From Streptomyces sp. Ag109_O5-1 (GTDB lineage: Bacteria; Actinomycetota; Actinomycetes; Streptomycetales; Streptomycetaceae): a stretch of 64,000 nucleotides of DNA. The stretch is from contig NZ_RKQF01000001.1 in assembly GCF_003814875.1 (NCBI RefSeq), positions 4,836,001-4,900,000 of the forward strand, read 5' to 3'. The position numbers were made by a program, and so were the translations under genes. A model generated the notes under the pieces. It worked only from the letters and a program-made list of their open reading frames with translations, searched no databases and was not told the origin of the DNA. Positions 9,048 to 17,312 of this stretch are shown piece by piece; positions within the stretch are counted from its first letter, which is position 1; each line of letters begins with the position of its first letter.

Positions 9048-10219
9048 CCGCGACCCCGGTCGTGGTGGTCGGCGCCGGGCCCGTCGGCCTGTCGGCGGCA
9101 CTGGCGCTGCGGGCGCGCGAACTTCCGGTGCTGCTGCTTGAGGCGGATCCCGAGGACCGTGAACGGCCGGGCAGCCGGGCCCTGTTCGTGCACCGTGAGA
9201 CCCTCGCGCTGCTCGACGCCATGCGGCCGGGGCTGGCCGACGAGATCACCTCGTACGGCCGGACCTGGCACACCCGGCGCACCCTGTACCGGGGGCGGGA
9301 GGTGTACTCCCGCACCTTCCCGCCCCCTTCCGGCCGGCCGCCCTTCACCAGCCTGCGCCAGGTGGACACCGAGCGCTTCCTGCGGGACGCGTGCGGGCGG
9401 GCGGGTGTGGAGTTCGCCTGGAACGCGCGCGTGATCGGCGTCCGCTGCACCGCCTCGGGTGTCTCGCTGAGCTGCGCGGACGGGCGGGAGGTGAGCTGCG
9501 GCCAGGTGATCGCGGCGGACGGCGCCCGCTCCGCCGTCCGGGCCGGGCTCGGCATCCCCATGGAGGGCACGCACGGCGAGGGCTTCCACGTGGTCGTGGA
9601 CGTCGCCGACCGGCCTGGCGAGGAACTGCCGCTGGAGCGGGTCTTTCACTACGAGCATCCGGGCGTCGGCGGCCGCAGCGTGATGCGGGTGCCGTTCACC
9701 GGGGGCTTCCAGGTGGACCTGCAGTGCCACGCCGGGGACCGGGCGGAGGAGTACGGCACGGAGGAGGCCGTACGCGGCTGGCTGCCCGGGGTGGTGGGCG
9801 AGGGGTACGCGGACCGGATCCTGTGGGTGTCCACGTACCGCTTCCTGCGCAAGGTCGCGGCCTCCTTCACCGACCCGCACGAGCGGGTGCTGCTCGTCGG
9901 GGAGGCCGCGCATCTCTTCCCGCCGTTCGGGGCGCGCGGCATGAACAGCGGGATCGCCGACGCGGCGGCCGCGGCGGAGGCGGTGGCGACCGGGACGGTG
10001 GCCGACTTCGCGGCCGTACGCCGGGCGGCGGGCCTGTTCAACAGCGAGGCGGCCGGGGTCGCCCTGGACCATCTGCGGCCCCGCCGCCGGATCGTACGGC
10101 TGCGGCAGCGCGCGGCCGCCGCGCTGGCGCCGGTCCTGCCGTCCTGCGGATCCTGGCTGGAGCACGCGCCCTACGGGCCACGGCACGGGGCGCCTGCGCT
10201 GGCGGGCCGGAAATACTGA
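9044..10219 (+). CDS. FAD-dependent aromatic monooxygenase
   Basis: 391 residues; the GTG start overlaps the previous stop by 4 bases (GTGA). The N-terminal dinucleotide-binding motif is VVVVGAGPVGLSAAL. The mid-chain ADGARSAVRAGLGI corresponds to the conserved DG motif, and VGEAAHLFPPFGARGMNSGIADA is the GD-type FAD motif of group A flavoprotein hydroxylases (PobA/MhpA type). Such enzymes hydroxylate or oxidatively decarboxylate aromatic acids. In this operon the likely substrate is pABA or an activated form of it, for example giving an aminophenol-type product, but that is inference from context. Confidence 0.87.
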   Translation: MTATPVVVVGAGPVGLSAALALRARELPVLLLEADPEDRERPGSRALFVHRETLALLDAMRPGLADEITSYGRTWHTRRTLYRGREVYSRTFPPPSGRPPFTSLRQVDTERFLRDACGRAGVEFAWNARVIGVRCTASGVSLSCADGREVSCGQVIAADGARSAVRAGLGIPMEGTHGEGFHVVVDVADRPGEELPLERVFHYEHPGVGGRSVMRVPFTGGFQVDLQCHAGDRAEEYGTEEAVRGWLPGVVGEGYADRILWVSTYRFLRKVAASFTDPHERVLLVGEAAHLFPPFGARGMNSGIADAAAAAEAVATGTVADFAAVRRAAGLFNSEAAGVALDHLRPRRRIVRLRQRAAAALAPVLPSCGSWLEHAPYGPRHGAPALAGRKY

Positions 10220-10232
10220 GGAGGCGACGAGC

Positions 10233-11036
10233 GTGGGCTCACAAGTGACGTCCGGCGAGGGGCTGTTGGCGTGGTCCCCGGCCGGCGGGCTGCGGCCCGC
10301 CGAGGACGCGGCGCCCGGCGGGCGGCTGCTGGTCGCGGACTCCTGGCTGGTCCGGGACGGCAGGGTGCGCGCCCTCGACCGGCACGAGGAGCGTTTCCTG
10401 CGGTCCTGCGGCGAGTGCGGCGGGCCGCCGCTGCGTCGGCTGCTGGAGTTCTGGCAGGACATGACGGCCGCGCTGCCCCGCACCGGCGCGTGGTTCCCGC
10501 GGGTGGAACTCGCCCCCGGCTCGATGGAGTTGCGGCTGCGGCTGCGGCACACGCCGCCGCTGCGGTCCGAGGTGCGGGTGTGGGCGGCCGGCCAGTCCGA
10601 TCCGCGGACCGTCCCCCGCCGCAAGGGACCGGACCTGGACACGCTGGCCCGGGTCCGCGGCCGGGCGTCCGGCGGGGGCGCGGAGGAGGCGGTGCTGGTC
10701 GCACCCACCGGGATCGTGCTGGAGGCGGCCACCGCCAGTGTGCTGTGGTGGGAGGGCGACACCCTGTGCCTGCCCTCGCCGCGGCTGCCCGTGCTGCCCG
10801 GGGTAACCGTCGCCCTGATCCAGGAGCGGGCCCAGCGGTCCGGGATCCGGCTGGCCCACCGGGAGCGGACCGTGGCCGAGCTGGACGGCCACGAAGTGTG
10901 GCTGGTCAACGCGCTGCACGGGATCCGGCCGGTCACGGAGTGGGTCGGTGAACCGCTGCGGGCGCCACGGGCGGCTCGCGCCGGGGAATGGCGGACGTGG
11001 CTGGACGGCGCGATGGAGCCGCTGCCGGGCCACTGA
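10233..11036 (+). CDS. pabC: Aminodeoxychorismate lyase-like class IV PLP enzyme
   Basis: 267 residues, GTG start with GAGGAGG 7 bases upstream. Class IV aminotransferase fold: probable PLP lysine K131 in RRKGPDLDTL, E164 in VLEAATAS, and the LPGVTVALI turn. With pabAB in the same operon, the expected reaction is elimination of pyruvate from aminodeoxychorismate to give pABA. It closes the operon, 29 bp before a strong dyad. Some residues around the lysine differ from the KxxNR form, so relaxed specificity cannot be excluded. Confidence 0.85.
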   Translation: MGSQVTSGEGLLAWSPAGGLRPAEDAAPGGRLLVADSWLVRDGRVRALDRHEERFLRSCGECGGPPLRRLLEFWQDMTAALPRTGAWFPRVELAPGSMELRLRLRHTPPLRSEVRVWAAGQSDPRTVPRRKGPDLDTLARVRGRASGGGAEEAVLVAPTGIVLEAATASVLWWEGDTLCLPSPRLPVLPGVTVALIQERAQRSGIRLAHRERTVAELDGHEVWLVNALHGIRPVTEWVGEPLRAPRAARAGEWRTWLDGAMEPLPGH

Positions 11037-11064
11037 ATCGACCGTCGAAAAGGGAAGACAAGAC

Positions 11065-11096
11065 AATGCGCCGGATCGGATCCGACCCGGCGCATT
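11065..11096. terminator. 32-bp dyad, likely bidirectional terminator
   Basis: AATGCGCCGG at 11065-11074 pairs perfectly with CCGGCGCATT at 11087-11096. The loop itself contains the palindrome TCGGATCCGA, so almost the whole 32 bp is self-complementary. It lies between the convergent pabC and AhpD-like genes and is the obvious candidate for terminating both. Confidence 0.7.
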
Positions 11097-11107
11097 CCTT
11101 GCTGGCT

Positions 11108-11127
11108 GAATTAATCCGGATTAATTC
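11108..11127. repeat. Perfect 20-bp AT-rich palindrome
   Basis: GAATTAATCC followed directly by GGATTAATTC, a perfect palindrome made of 60% or more A/T in GC-rich DNA, 11 bp after the terminator dyad and 25 bp from the AhpD-like stop codon. It may be a second terminator stem or a binding site. Confidence 0.6.
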
Positions 11128-11152
11128 GTCCGCACCACTCTCGCTGCCCGAA

Positions 11153-11638
11153 TTACTTTTGCTTGGGCTGATAGGCCCCGGGCACCATCCGGGTGGCGAT
11201 CGCGATCCGGTTGTAGGCGTTGATGACGGTGGCCGCCCAGATGAGGGCCGCGATCTGGGCCTCGTCGAAGACCTCGGCGGCCTCGGCGTACACCGCGTCC
11301 GGGACGTGGCCGTCGTGGACGAGGGTCACGGCCTCGGTCAACTCCAGTGCGGCGCGCTCCCGTTCGGTGAAGAAGGGGGTCTCCCGCCAGGCGTTCAGCG
11401 CGTAGATGCGCTGCTCCGTCTCGCCCTCGGCACGGGCGTCCTTGGTGTGCATGTCGAGGCAGAACGCGCAGCCGTTCAGCTGGGAGGCACGGATTCTGAC
11501 CAGTTCGAGGAGTTCCGGTTCGACCTTGGCGTCCTGGGCCGCGGTGACGGCGGCGGCATGCAGGGAACCCATCGCCGCGGAGACGTCGGGGGTGATTTTC
11601 TTGAGGGCCACACGGGAAATCTGATCACCATTGCTCAT
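11153..11638 (-). CDS. AhpD-like / carboxymuconolactone decarboxylase family protein
   Basis: 161 residues. The redox motif CAFC is followed by LDMHTKDA, the signature of the AhpD-type peroxidase subset (CxxC plus nearby His). Expected to be a small trimeric or hexameric thiol peroxidase or disulfide reductase, cytoplasmic. It is clearly a paralogue of the protein starting at 13177: both share LV-IRASQLN-CA-CLDMHTKDA. It lies downstream of and in the same direction as the MocR regulator. RBS is weak but the ATG is the only sensible start. Confidence 0.88.
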   Translation of the reverse strand: MSNGDQISRVALKKITPDVSAAMGSLHAAAVTAAQDAKVEPELLELVRIRASQLNGCAFCLDMHTKDARAEGETEQRIYALNAWRETPFFTERERAALELTEAVTLVHDGHVPDAVYAEAAEVFDEAQIAALIWAATVINAYNRIAIATRMVPGAYQPKQK

Positions 11639-11655
11639 GGGGAGACTCTAGCCTC

Positions 11656-11670
11656 CGGAATTCAATTCCG
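11656..11670. promoter_or_regulatory. Short palindrome upstream of the AhpD-like gene
   Basis: CGGAATT-C-AATTCCG, 18 bp upstream of the AhpD-like start codon and 33 bp downstream of the MocR stop. Its position fits an operator for the AhpD-like gene, possibly read by the adjacent regulator. Confidence 0.35.
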
Positions 11671-11702
11671 AGGGCCGTTGTCCGCGAATTCGTGGGGCTC
11701 AT

Positions 11703-13130
11703 TCACGGGACGCTGATCACAGCCGGGTCGGACAGCACCGTGCACAGGGTGTCCAGCGCTCCCGACCAGGAGTGGTCGGCGGGGGTGCCGTAGCCGAGGA
11801 CGAGGGCGTCCGGAGGGGTGACGGCGGCGGCCGGGTGGCGGTGGCGCGGGGTGAGGCCTTCGACGGCGAGGCCGCGTTCGGCTGCGGCCGGGATCACCCG
11901 CCGCAGGGTGCCGGGCGGGAGCCGCAGGACGATGTGCAGTCCGGCCGCGATGCCGGTCACCCGGATCGCCGGGGCGCGTTCGGCGAGCGCGGCGACCAGC
12001 TCGTCCCGGCGCCGCCGGTAGCGGGAGCGGGAAGCGCGGACATGGCGGTCGTAGGCGCCGGAGGTGATGAACTCGGCGAGCGTCAGCTGGTCCGGCGCCC
12101 CGCAGGTGTCCACACCGCCCTTGGCCTCGGTCACCTCCCCGGCCACGGCCGGCGGCAGCACCATCCAGGCCAGCCGCAGCCCGGGGGCGAGGGACTTGCT
12201 GGCCGTGCCCAGGTAGACCACCTCGTCGGGGGCGAGGCCCTGGAGGGCGCCGACGGGACGGCGGTCGTAGCGGAACTCGCCGTCGTAGTCGTCCTCGAGG
12301 ACCAGGCCGCCGGTGCGCCGCGCCCAGTCCACGACGGCCGCCCGCCGGTCGTGGTGCAGCGCGACGCCCATCGGGAACTGGTGCGAGGGGGTCAGCAGCA
12401 CCGCGGCCGGACCCGGCCCCAACTGCCGGATGTCCGTGCCGAGTTCGTCCATGGGCAGCGGAACCTGGCGCAGCCCGGCCGCGGTCAGCAACTGCCAGTG
12501 CTCGTCGAGGCCGTACGACTCCACGGCGACCGTGTCCGCGCCGCGCGCCCGGAGAAGGCGGCCCAGCAGGGTCAGGCCGTGACTGAACCCGGCGCAGATC
12601 ACGATGCGTTCGGGGTCGGCGCGCACGCCGCGGGCGCGGGCCAGATAGGCGGCGAGCGCGGTGCGCAGTTCGACGCGGCCGCGCGGATCGCCGTAGCCGA
12701 AGGCCTCGTTGGGGGCGGCGGTGAGGGCTCGGCGGGCGGCCCTGAGCCACTCGGCGCGCGGGAAGGCGGAGACATCGGGGAAGCCGGCCCGCAGGTCGTA
12801 GGCGGGGCGGTGGGCGGCCGTACCGCCGGCCGGGGTCGTGGTGTGCGTCCCCGAGGGCAGGGCGGGCACTCCGGCCGCCACCCTCGTGCCGGAGCCCTGC
12901 CGGGCGGTGAGCCAGCCCTCGGCGACCAGGTCGGCGTAGGCGTCGGCGACGGTGTTGCGGGCGATGCCCAGGTCGGCGGCGAGGGAGCGGGACGAGGGCA
13001 GCCGGGTGCCGGGGACCAGCCGGCCGCTGCGGACGGCCTCCCGCAGGGCGTCGGTCAGGCCCCGGCGCAGGCCCGGACCGGCCGGTTCCAGGTGCAGGTC
13101 GATACCGAGAGTGGCCCATGTTTTCCCCAT
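11703..13130 (-). CDS. MocR/PdxR-type transcriptional regulator (GntR-aminotransferase fusion)
   Basis: 475 residues. The N-terminal GntR winged helix (about 15-85) has the typical LRRGLTDALREAVRSGRL and LPSSRSLAADLGIARNTV segments. A class I aminotransferase-like domain follows from about residue 110, with EDDYDGEFRYDRRPVGALQG and the PLP lysine in YLGTASKSLAPGLRLAW. MocR regulators sense PLP or PLP-amino acid adducts and typically act on divergent genes. The start lies 46 bp from the divergent AhpD-like/PEP-mutase pair, its likely target. Confidence 0.92.
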   Translation of the reverse strand: MGKTWATLGIDLHLEPAGPGLRRGLTDALREAVRSGRLVPGTRLPSSRSLAADLGIARNTVADAYADLVAEGWLTARQGSGTRVAAGVPALPSGTHTTTPAGGTAAHRPAYDLRAGFPDVSAFPRAEWLRAARRALTAAPNEAFGYGDPRGRVELRTALAAYLARARGVRADPERIVICAGFSHGLTLLGRLLRARGADTVAVESYGLDEHWQLLTAAGLRQVPLPMDELGTDIRQLGPGPAAVLLTPSHQFPMGVALHHDRRAAVVDWARRTGGLVLEDDYDGEFRYDRRPVGALQGLAPDEVVYLGTASKSLAPGLRLAWMVLPPAVAGEVTEAKGGVDTCGAPDQLTLAEFITSGAYDRHVRASRSRYRRRRDELVAALAERAPAIRVTGIAAGLHIVLRLPPGTLRRVIPAAAERGLAVEGLTPRHRHPAAAVTPPDALVLGYGTPADHSWSGALDTLCTVLSDPAVISVP

Positions 13131-13176
13131 GGAAATGGACCATACCTCTGGGCTGCCTGACTCCTACGCTGGAGAC
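13131..13176. promoter_or_regulatory. Compact divergent promoter with ATGG/CCAT elements
   Basis: Only 46 bp separate the MocR start codon from the divergent AhpD-like start. The segment around 13130-13147 has ATGG...TGGACCAT arrangements (partly overlapping the MocR start codon). This is the sort of overlapping promoter-operator arrangement usual for autoregulated MocR genes. The operator assignment is inference. Confidence 0.4.
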
Positions 13177-13674
13177 ATGACCACCGAAGAGACGATTCAG
13201 TACGCGCCCGAGCACACCCCCCGCCTGGCCTGGGCGCAGCACGCACCCGAGGTCTACAAGGCGATGGTCCGGCTGGACGGAGCCGCCCGTAAGGGCCTGG
13301 ACGCCAAGCTGTTCGAACTGGTGAAGATCCGTGCCTCGCAGCTCAACCACTGTGCCTACTGCCTCGACATGCACACCAAGGACGCGCTCGCGGCGGGCGA
13401 GAGCATCGAGCGCATCGTTCAGCTCAGCGCCTGGGAGGAGTCGAAGCACTTCTACACCGAGCAGGAGCTCGCCGCGATCGAGCTGACCGAGGCGATCACC
13501 GTGCTGACCGACGGCTTCGTGCCGGACGAGGTCTACGAGCGGGCCGCCAAGCACTTCGACGAGGTGCAGCTGACGCAGCTGATCGCCTCGATCATCGTGA
13601 TCAACTCCTGGAACCGGTTCGCCGTGACGACCCGGATGGTCCCCGGGCACTACACGCCGGGGCAGCACGGGTGA
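13177..13674 (+). CDS. AhpD-like / carboxymuconolactone decarboxylase family protein
   Basis: 165 residues with CAYC-LDMHTKDA, the same active-site block as the paralogue at 11153-11638; the two proteins align along their whole length. Likely a small thiol peroxidase/disulfide reductase. It is first in a two-gene operon: its stop overlaps the next start (GTGA). The ATG at 13177 has GGAGAC close upstream. Confidence 0.88.
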   Translation: MTTEETIQYAPEHTPRLAWAQHAPEVYKAMVRLDGAARKGLDAKLFELVKIRASQLNHCAYCLDMHTKDALAAGESIERIVQLSAWEESKHFYTEQELAAIELTEAITVLTDGFVPDEVYERAAKHFDEVQLTQLIASIIVINSWNRFAVTTRMVPGHYTPGQHG

Positions 13675-14381
13675 GCAAGGCCGGCGTCTTCCGGTCGCTG
13701 CACCACGGGCGCCCGCCGGGAGACCCCCTCGTCCTGCCCGGACCGTGGGACGCGGCCAGCGCCCGGGCCCTGGCGGCGGCCGGCTTCCCGGCGCTGGCGA
13801 CGCCCAGCGCCGGGGTCGCGGCCTCGCTCGGGTACGCGGACGGGCAGACCCCGGCGGCGGAGATGTTCGCGGCCGTCGCCCGTATCGCCCGGTCCGTGGA
13901 CGTGCCGGTGTCGGCGGACGTGGAGGACGGCTACGGGCTGGCGCCGAGGGAGCTGGTCGAGCGGCTCCTGGAGGCGGGGGTGGTCGGCTGCAACCTTGAG
14001 GACTCCCACGGGGGCGTCCTCAAGGACCCGCACCGGCACGCCGAGTGGCTGGCCGAGGTCCGTTCGGCGGCCGGCGGCCGGCTGTTCCTCAACGCCCGCG
14101 TCGACACCTTCGCCCGCGGGGTCACCGATCCCGACCGGGCCATCGAGCGGGCCGCGCTGTACGTGGCGGCGGGCGCGGACTGCGTCTACCCGATCCACGC
14201 CCCGGCCGCCCTGCTCCCCCTCCTGCGCTCCGGCATCGAGGGCCCGCTGAACATGTACGCGCGCCCGGACGGCGACGGCCCCGCGGCCGCCGGACTCGGC
14301 GAACTCGGGGCCACGCGCATCACGTTCGGACCCGGACTGCTGCGGCTGGCGCTGCGGTCGCTGGACGGATTCGGACGCTAG
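13671..14381 (+). CDS. PEP mutase / isocitrate lyase family protein
   Basis: 236 residues, GTG start overlapping the previous stop by 4 bases. The fold signature is seen in LPGPWDAASARALAAAGFPALATPSAG, the metal-binding stretch VSADVEDGYG and the NLEDSHGG motif. The usual catalytic KKCGH/KxC motif of isocitrate lyase is absent, so it is in the carboxyphosphonoenolpyruvate mutase/oxaloacetate-hydrolase-like group that makes or breaks C-C or P-C bonds of small keto acids. The reaction is unknown. It is co-transcribed with an AhpD-like protein, a recurrent pairing in Streptomyces annotations. Confidence 0.85.
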   Translation: MSKAGVFRSLHHGRPPGDPLVLPGPWDAASARALAAAGFPALATPSAGVAASLGYADGQTPAAEMFAAVARIARSVDVPVSADVEDGYGLAPRELVERLLEAGVVGCNLEDSHGGVLKDPHRHAEWLAEVRSAAGGRLFLNARVDTFARGVTDPDRAIERAALYVAAGADCVYPIHAPAALLPLLRSGIEGPLNMYARPDGDGPAAAGLGELGATRITFGPGLLRLALRSLDGFGR

Positions 14382-14386
14382 GAGAA

Positions 14387-14422
14387 GGCTTCAAGGGCTT
14401 CAAGGGCTTCAAGGGCTTCAAG
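14387..14422. repeat. Four tandem copies of GGCTTCAAG
   Basis: Four exact 9-bp units lie between the convergent stop codons. The array is flanked by identical 12-bp copies of GGACGCTAGGAG (14373-14384 and 14426-14437). These copies contain the TAG stop of the upstream gene and, on the other strand, the stop of proX. Confidence 0.95.
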
Positions 14423-14430
14423 AGAGGACG

Positions 14431-15378
14431 CTAGGAGATCCACTCCTTCCACACGGAGGGATGGTCGTCCACCCACTTCTTCGCGGCCTCCTCAGGGCTC
14501 AGCTTCTGGTCCGCGATCATCAGGGAGACCTGGTCCTGGTCCGTGGTCGTCCACCTGAACTTCTTCAGGAAGGCCGCCGCCCTGCCGCCGCTGTGCGCGA
14601 AGTCCGCGTTGAGGTACTTCTGCAGCGGGGTGTGCGGATAGGCGCAGGCGACCTTGGCCGCGTCGGCGTCGCAGCCCTCCTTGTACGCCGGGAGCTGCAC
14701 CTCGGTCATCGGCACCTTCTTGAACAGCCACTGGGGTGCGTACCAGTAGGTGAGGAAGGGCTTCTTCTCCTTGGCGAACTGCTTGATCTGGGTGATCTGG
14801 GCGGCCTCGGACCCGGCGAAGACGACCTGGTAGTCCAGCTTCAGGTTGCTCACCAGCGCCTTGTCGTTGGTGACGTACGACGGCGAGCCGTCCAGGAGCT
14901 GCCCCTTGCCGCCGCTCTCCGCGGTGCGGAAGAGCGAGGCGTACTTGTTCAGGTTCTTCCAGTTCGTGATGTCCGGATGCTGCTTGACCAGGTAGGTCGG
15001 CACGAACCAGCCGATGTGCCCGGTGACCCCGAGGCCGCCGCCCCGGGCGATGGTCTTCTTGTCCTCGACGTACCGCTTCTCCTGGTCCGGGTGCCCCCAG
15101 TCCTCCAGGATGGCGTCGACCCGCCCCTGGCTGAGCGCGTCCCACGCGGGCACCTCGTCCACCTGCACGGTGTCGACCCGGTAGCCCAGCTTGTGCTCCA
15201 GCAGGTACTGGGCGACGGCGACATTGGACTGCGCGCCGACCCAGGACTGCACGGACAGGGTGACCGTCTTCGAGCCCTGCGCGTTGGCGAACGGCGAGGC
15301 CTGCTTGGTCATGTCGGCGGCACCGCAGCCGGTCGCGAGGACCAGCACGGCGGCGGCGATGAGTGTCGTACGACGCAT
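14431..15378 (-). CDS. proX: Glycine betaine/choline ABC transporter substrate-binding lipoprotein
   Basis: 315 residues with a lipoprotein signal (LVLATGC-G, Cys at about 18). The remainder is an OpuAC-type periplasmic-binding domain: LSVQSWVGAQSNVAVAQYLLE and DAILEDWGHPDQ are typical of quaternary-ammonium binders whose Trp/Tyr residues box the ligand. Last gene of the betaine operon, 2 bp after the permease stop. Together with the upstream choline-oxidising enzymes, choline or glycine betaine is the likely ligand. Confidence 0.92.
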   Translation of the reverse strand: MRRTTLIAAAVLVLATGCGAADMTKQASPFANAQGSKTVTLSVQSWVGAQSNVAVAQYLLEHKLGYRVDTVQVDEVPAWDALSQGRVDAILEDWGHPDQEKRYVEDKKTIARGGGLGVTGHIGWFVPTYLVKQHPDITNWKNLNKYASLFRTAESGGKGQLLDGSPSYVTNDKALVSNLKLDYQVVFAGSEAAQITQIKQFAKEKKPFLTYWYAPQWLFKKVPMTEVQLPAYKEGCDADAAKVACAYPHTPLQKYLNADFAHSGGRAAAFLKKFRWTTTDQDQVSLMIADQKLSPEEAAKKWVDDHPSVWKEWIS

Positions 15379-15380
15379 GG

Positions 15381-17312
15381 TCACGCTCCCTTCTCCGTGC
15401 GGCGTTCCGTGGGCTGGGTGACCCGGTCGAGCATCAGCCCCAGGCAGACGATGGCGGCACCGGCCACCAGCCCGGTCGCCAGGTCGCCCTGGGCCAGACC
15501 GAAGGCGACGTCGTAGCCGAGCGCGCCGCCGCCCACGAGCCCCCCGATGATGACGACGGCGAGGACGAGCACCACACCCTGGTTGACGGCGAGCAGCAAC
15601 GCGGGCCTGGCGAGCGGGAGTTGGACCTGCGTCAGCTGCTGGCGGCCGGTCGCGCCGAGCGACCGCGCCGACTCCAGGGCGGCCGGGTCGACCTGGCGCA
15701 GACCCTGCGCGGTGATCCGTACGACGGCCGGCAGCGCGTAGACGACGGCCGCCGCGACGGCCGGGGCGCGGCCGACGCCGAACAGGGCGACGACCGGGAT
15801 CAGGTACACGAACTGCGGCATGGTCTGGAAGACGTCCAGGACCGGACGCAGCGCGCGCTCCACGCGGTCGCTGCGGGCGGCGGCGATACCGGCCGCGAAA
15901 CCGAGGACGAGCGTGACCGCGACGGCCGCGAGGACCTGCGAGAGCGTGTCCAGCGACGGCTCCCACACCCCGAGCACACCGATGGCGGCCATCGCGAGGA
16001 CGGCGGTGAGCGCGGTGCGCCAGGTGCCGATCAGCCAGGCCAGCGCGGCGATGATGAGCAGCACGGACCACCAGGGCAGCCACTGCAGCCCGGCGCGGAG
16101 CGGATCCAGGATCCAGGTGGTGAAGTGCCCCGCCCAGTCGGCGGTGCCGCCGACGACCGGGACACCCGAGTAGAGGTGGGCGGTCATCCAGTCGACGGCG
16201 CGGTTGACCGGTTCGGCGAAGTTCAGGGTCCAGGCGGTGGGCCAGTCGAGCCGGCCGAGGAGACGGGCGGCGAGCGCGACGGCCAGGGTGCCGCCGAGGG
16301 CGTACGCCCAGGCTCGGGGGCGGGCCTGCGCCTCGGTACGCTCCCCCGCTGCCGCCGTGATGCGGTCCAGTACGACCGCGAGCAGCACGATCGGAATACC
16401 GGCGGCGAGGGCCGCGCCGACGTCGACCGAGGCGAGGGCCTGGTAGACGCGGTCGCCGAGGCCGCCGGCGCCGATGACGGAGGCGATGACCGCCATCGAC
16501 AACGCCATCATGATCGTCTGGTTGAGGCCGAGCAGGAGTTCCTTGCGGGCCAGCGGGATACGGGCGGTCAGCAGCCGCTGTGTGCGGGTGGCGCCCAGCG
16601 ACTCCACGGCCTCCAGGACCTCGGGGTCGGCGTGGCGCAGGCCCAGGGCGGTGAGCCGGGCCATGGGCGGGGCGGCGTAGACGACGGTGGCGAGGACGGC
16701 CGCGGGGACGCCGATGCCGAAGACCAGGACGACGGGGAGGAGGTATGCGAAGGCGGGGAGCACCTGCATGGTGTCGAGGACGGGACGCAGGGCGCGGTGC
16801 AGCCGGTCGGAGAGCCCGGCACCGAGTCCGAGCACGACACCGACGGCGACGGACGCGAGGACGGCCACGACCATCAGCGCGAGGGTCTGCATCGTCGGCA
16901 CCCACATGCCGAGGGCACCGCAGACGAGGAACGCGGCGGCCGTCCCGACGGCCAGCCTTGTCCCGGCGACACGGTGGGCGACGGCGGCGGCGAGCACGGT
17001 GACGCCGGGCCAGCCCGCGGCGAGGAGGGCCAGGTAGACGGCGCGGACGGTGAGGACGACGGCGTCGCTGATGTAGCCGAGGAAGTAGAGGAAGAGGGGG
17101 TGGGTGTCGCGGTTGTCGATGACCCAGTTGCTGGCGGAGGTCAGGGGCGCGGAGAGACTGACGGTGAGGTGGTGCGGCCAGGCGGCGGAGCCCCAGTGGG
17201 AGCCGGCGACGGGCACGAGGATCGCCGCGACGACGGCCAGGGCGAGGAGCTTGCGTACGGCGGGATGAACCGTGCGCATCGCTCGCGGAGTGGGAACACT
17301 GATCGTCGCCAT
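15381..17312 (-). CDS. Fused double permease of glycine betaine/choline ABC transporter
   Basis: 643 residues containing two binding-protein-dependent permease domains in one chain. Each has an EAA-type loop: ALGLRHADPEVLEAVESLGAT in the first and GLRQVDPAALESARSLGAT in the second. Each half is similar to ProW/OpuAB, so one polypeptide replaces the usual homodimer. About 12 hydrophobic segments are visible. The ATG overlaps the ATPase stop (ATGA). Confidence 0.9.
   Translation of the reverse strand: MATISVPTPRAMRTVHPAVRKLLALAVVAAILVPVAGSHWGSAAWPHHLTVSLSAPLTSASNWVIDNRDTHPLFLYFLGYISDAVVLTVRAVYLALLAAGWPGVTVLAAAVAHRVAGTRLAVGTAAAFLVCGALGMWVPTMQTLALMVVAVLASVAVGVVLGLGAGLSDRLHRALRPVLDTMQVLPAFAYLLPVVLVFGIGVPAAVLATVVYAAPPMARLTALGLRHADPEVLEAVESLGATRTQRLLTARIPLARKELLLGLNQTIMMALSMAVIASVIGAGGLGDRVYQALASVDVGAALAAGIPIVLLAVVLDRITAAAGERTEAQARPRAWAYALGGTLAVALAARLLGRLDWPTAWTLNFAEPVNRAVDWMTAHLYSGVPVVGGTADWAGHFTTWILDPLRAGLQWLPWWSVLLIIAALAWLIGTWRTALTAVLAMAAIGVLGVWEPSLDTLSQVLAAVAVTLVLGFAAGIAAARSDRVERALRPVLDVFQTMPQFVYLIPVVALFGVGRAPAVAAAVVYALPAVVRITAQGLRQVDPAALESARSLGATGRQQLTQVQLPLARPALLLAVNQGVVLVLAVVIIGGLVGGGALGYDVAFGLAQGDLATGLVAGAAIVCLGLMLDRVTQPTERRTEKGA

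Noticed and set aside
7131..9101. Long leftward frame over the second ligase
   Set aside because: Antisense shadow caused by GC-rich codons; lacks recognisable domains and conflicts with an intact ANL ligase.
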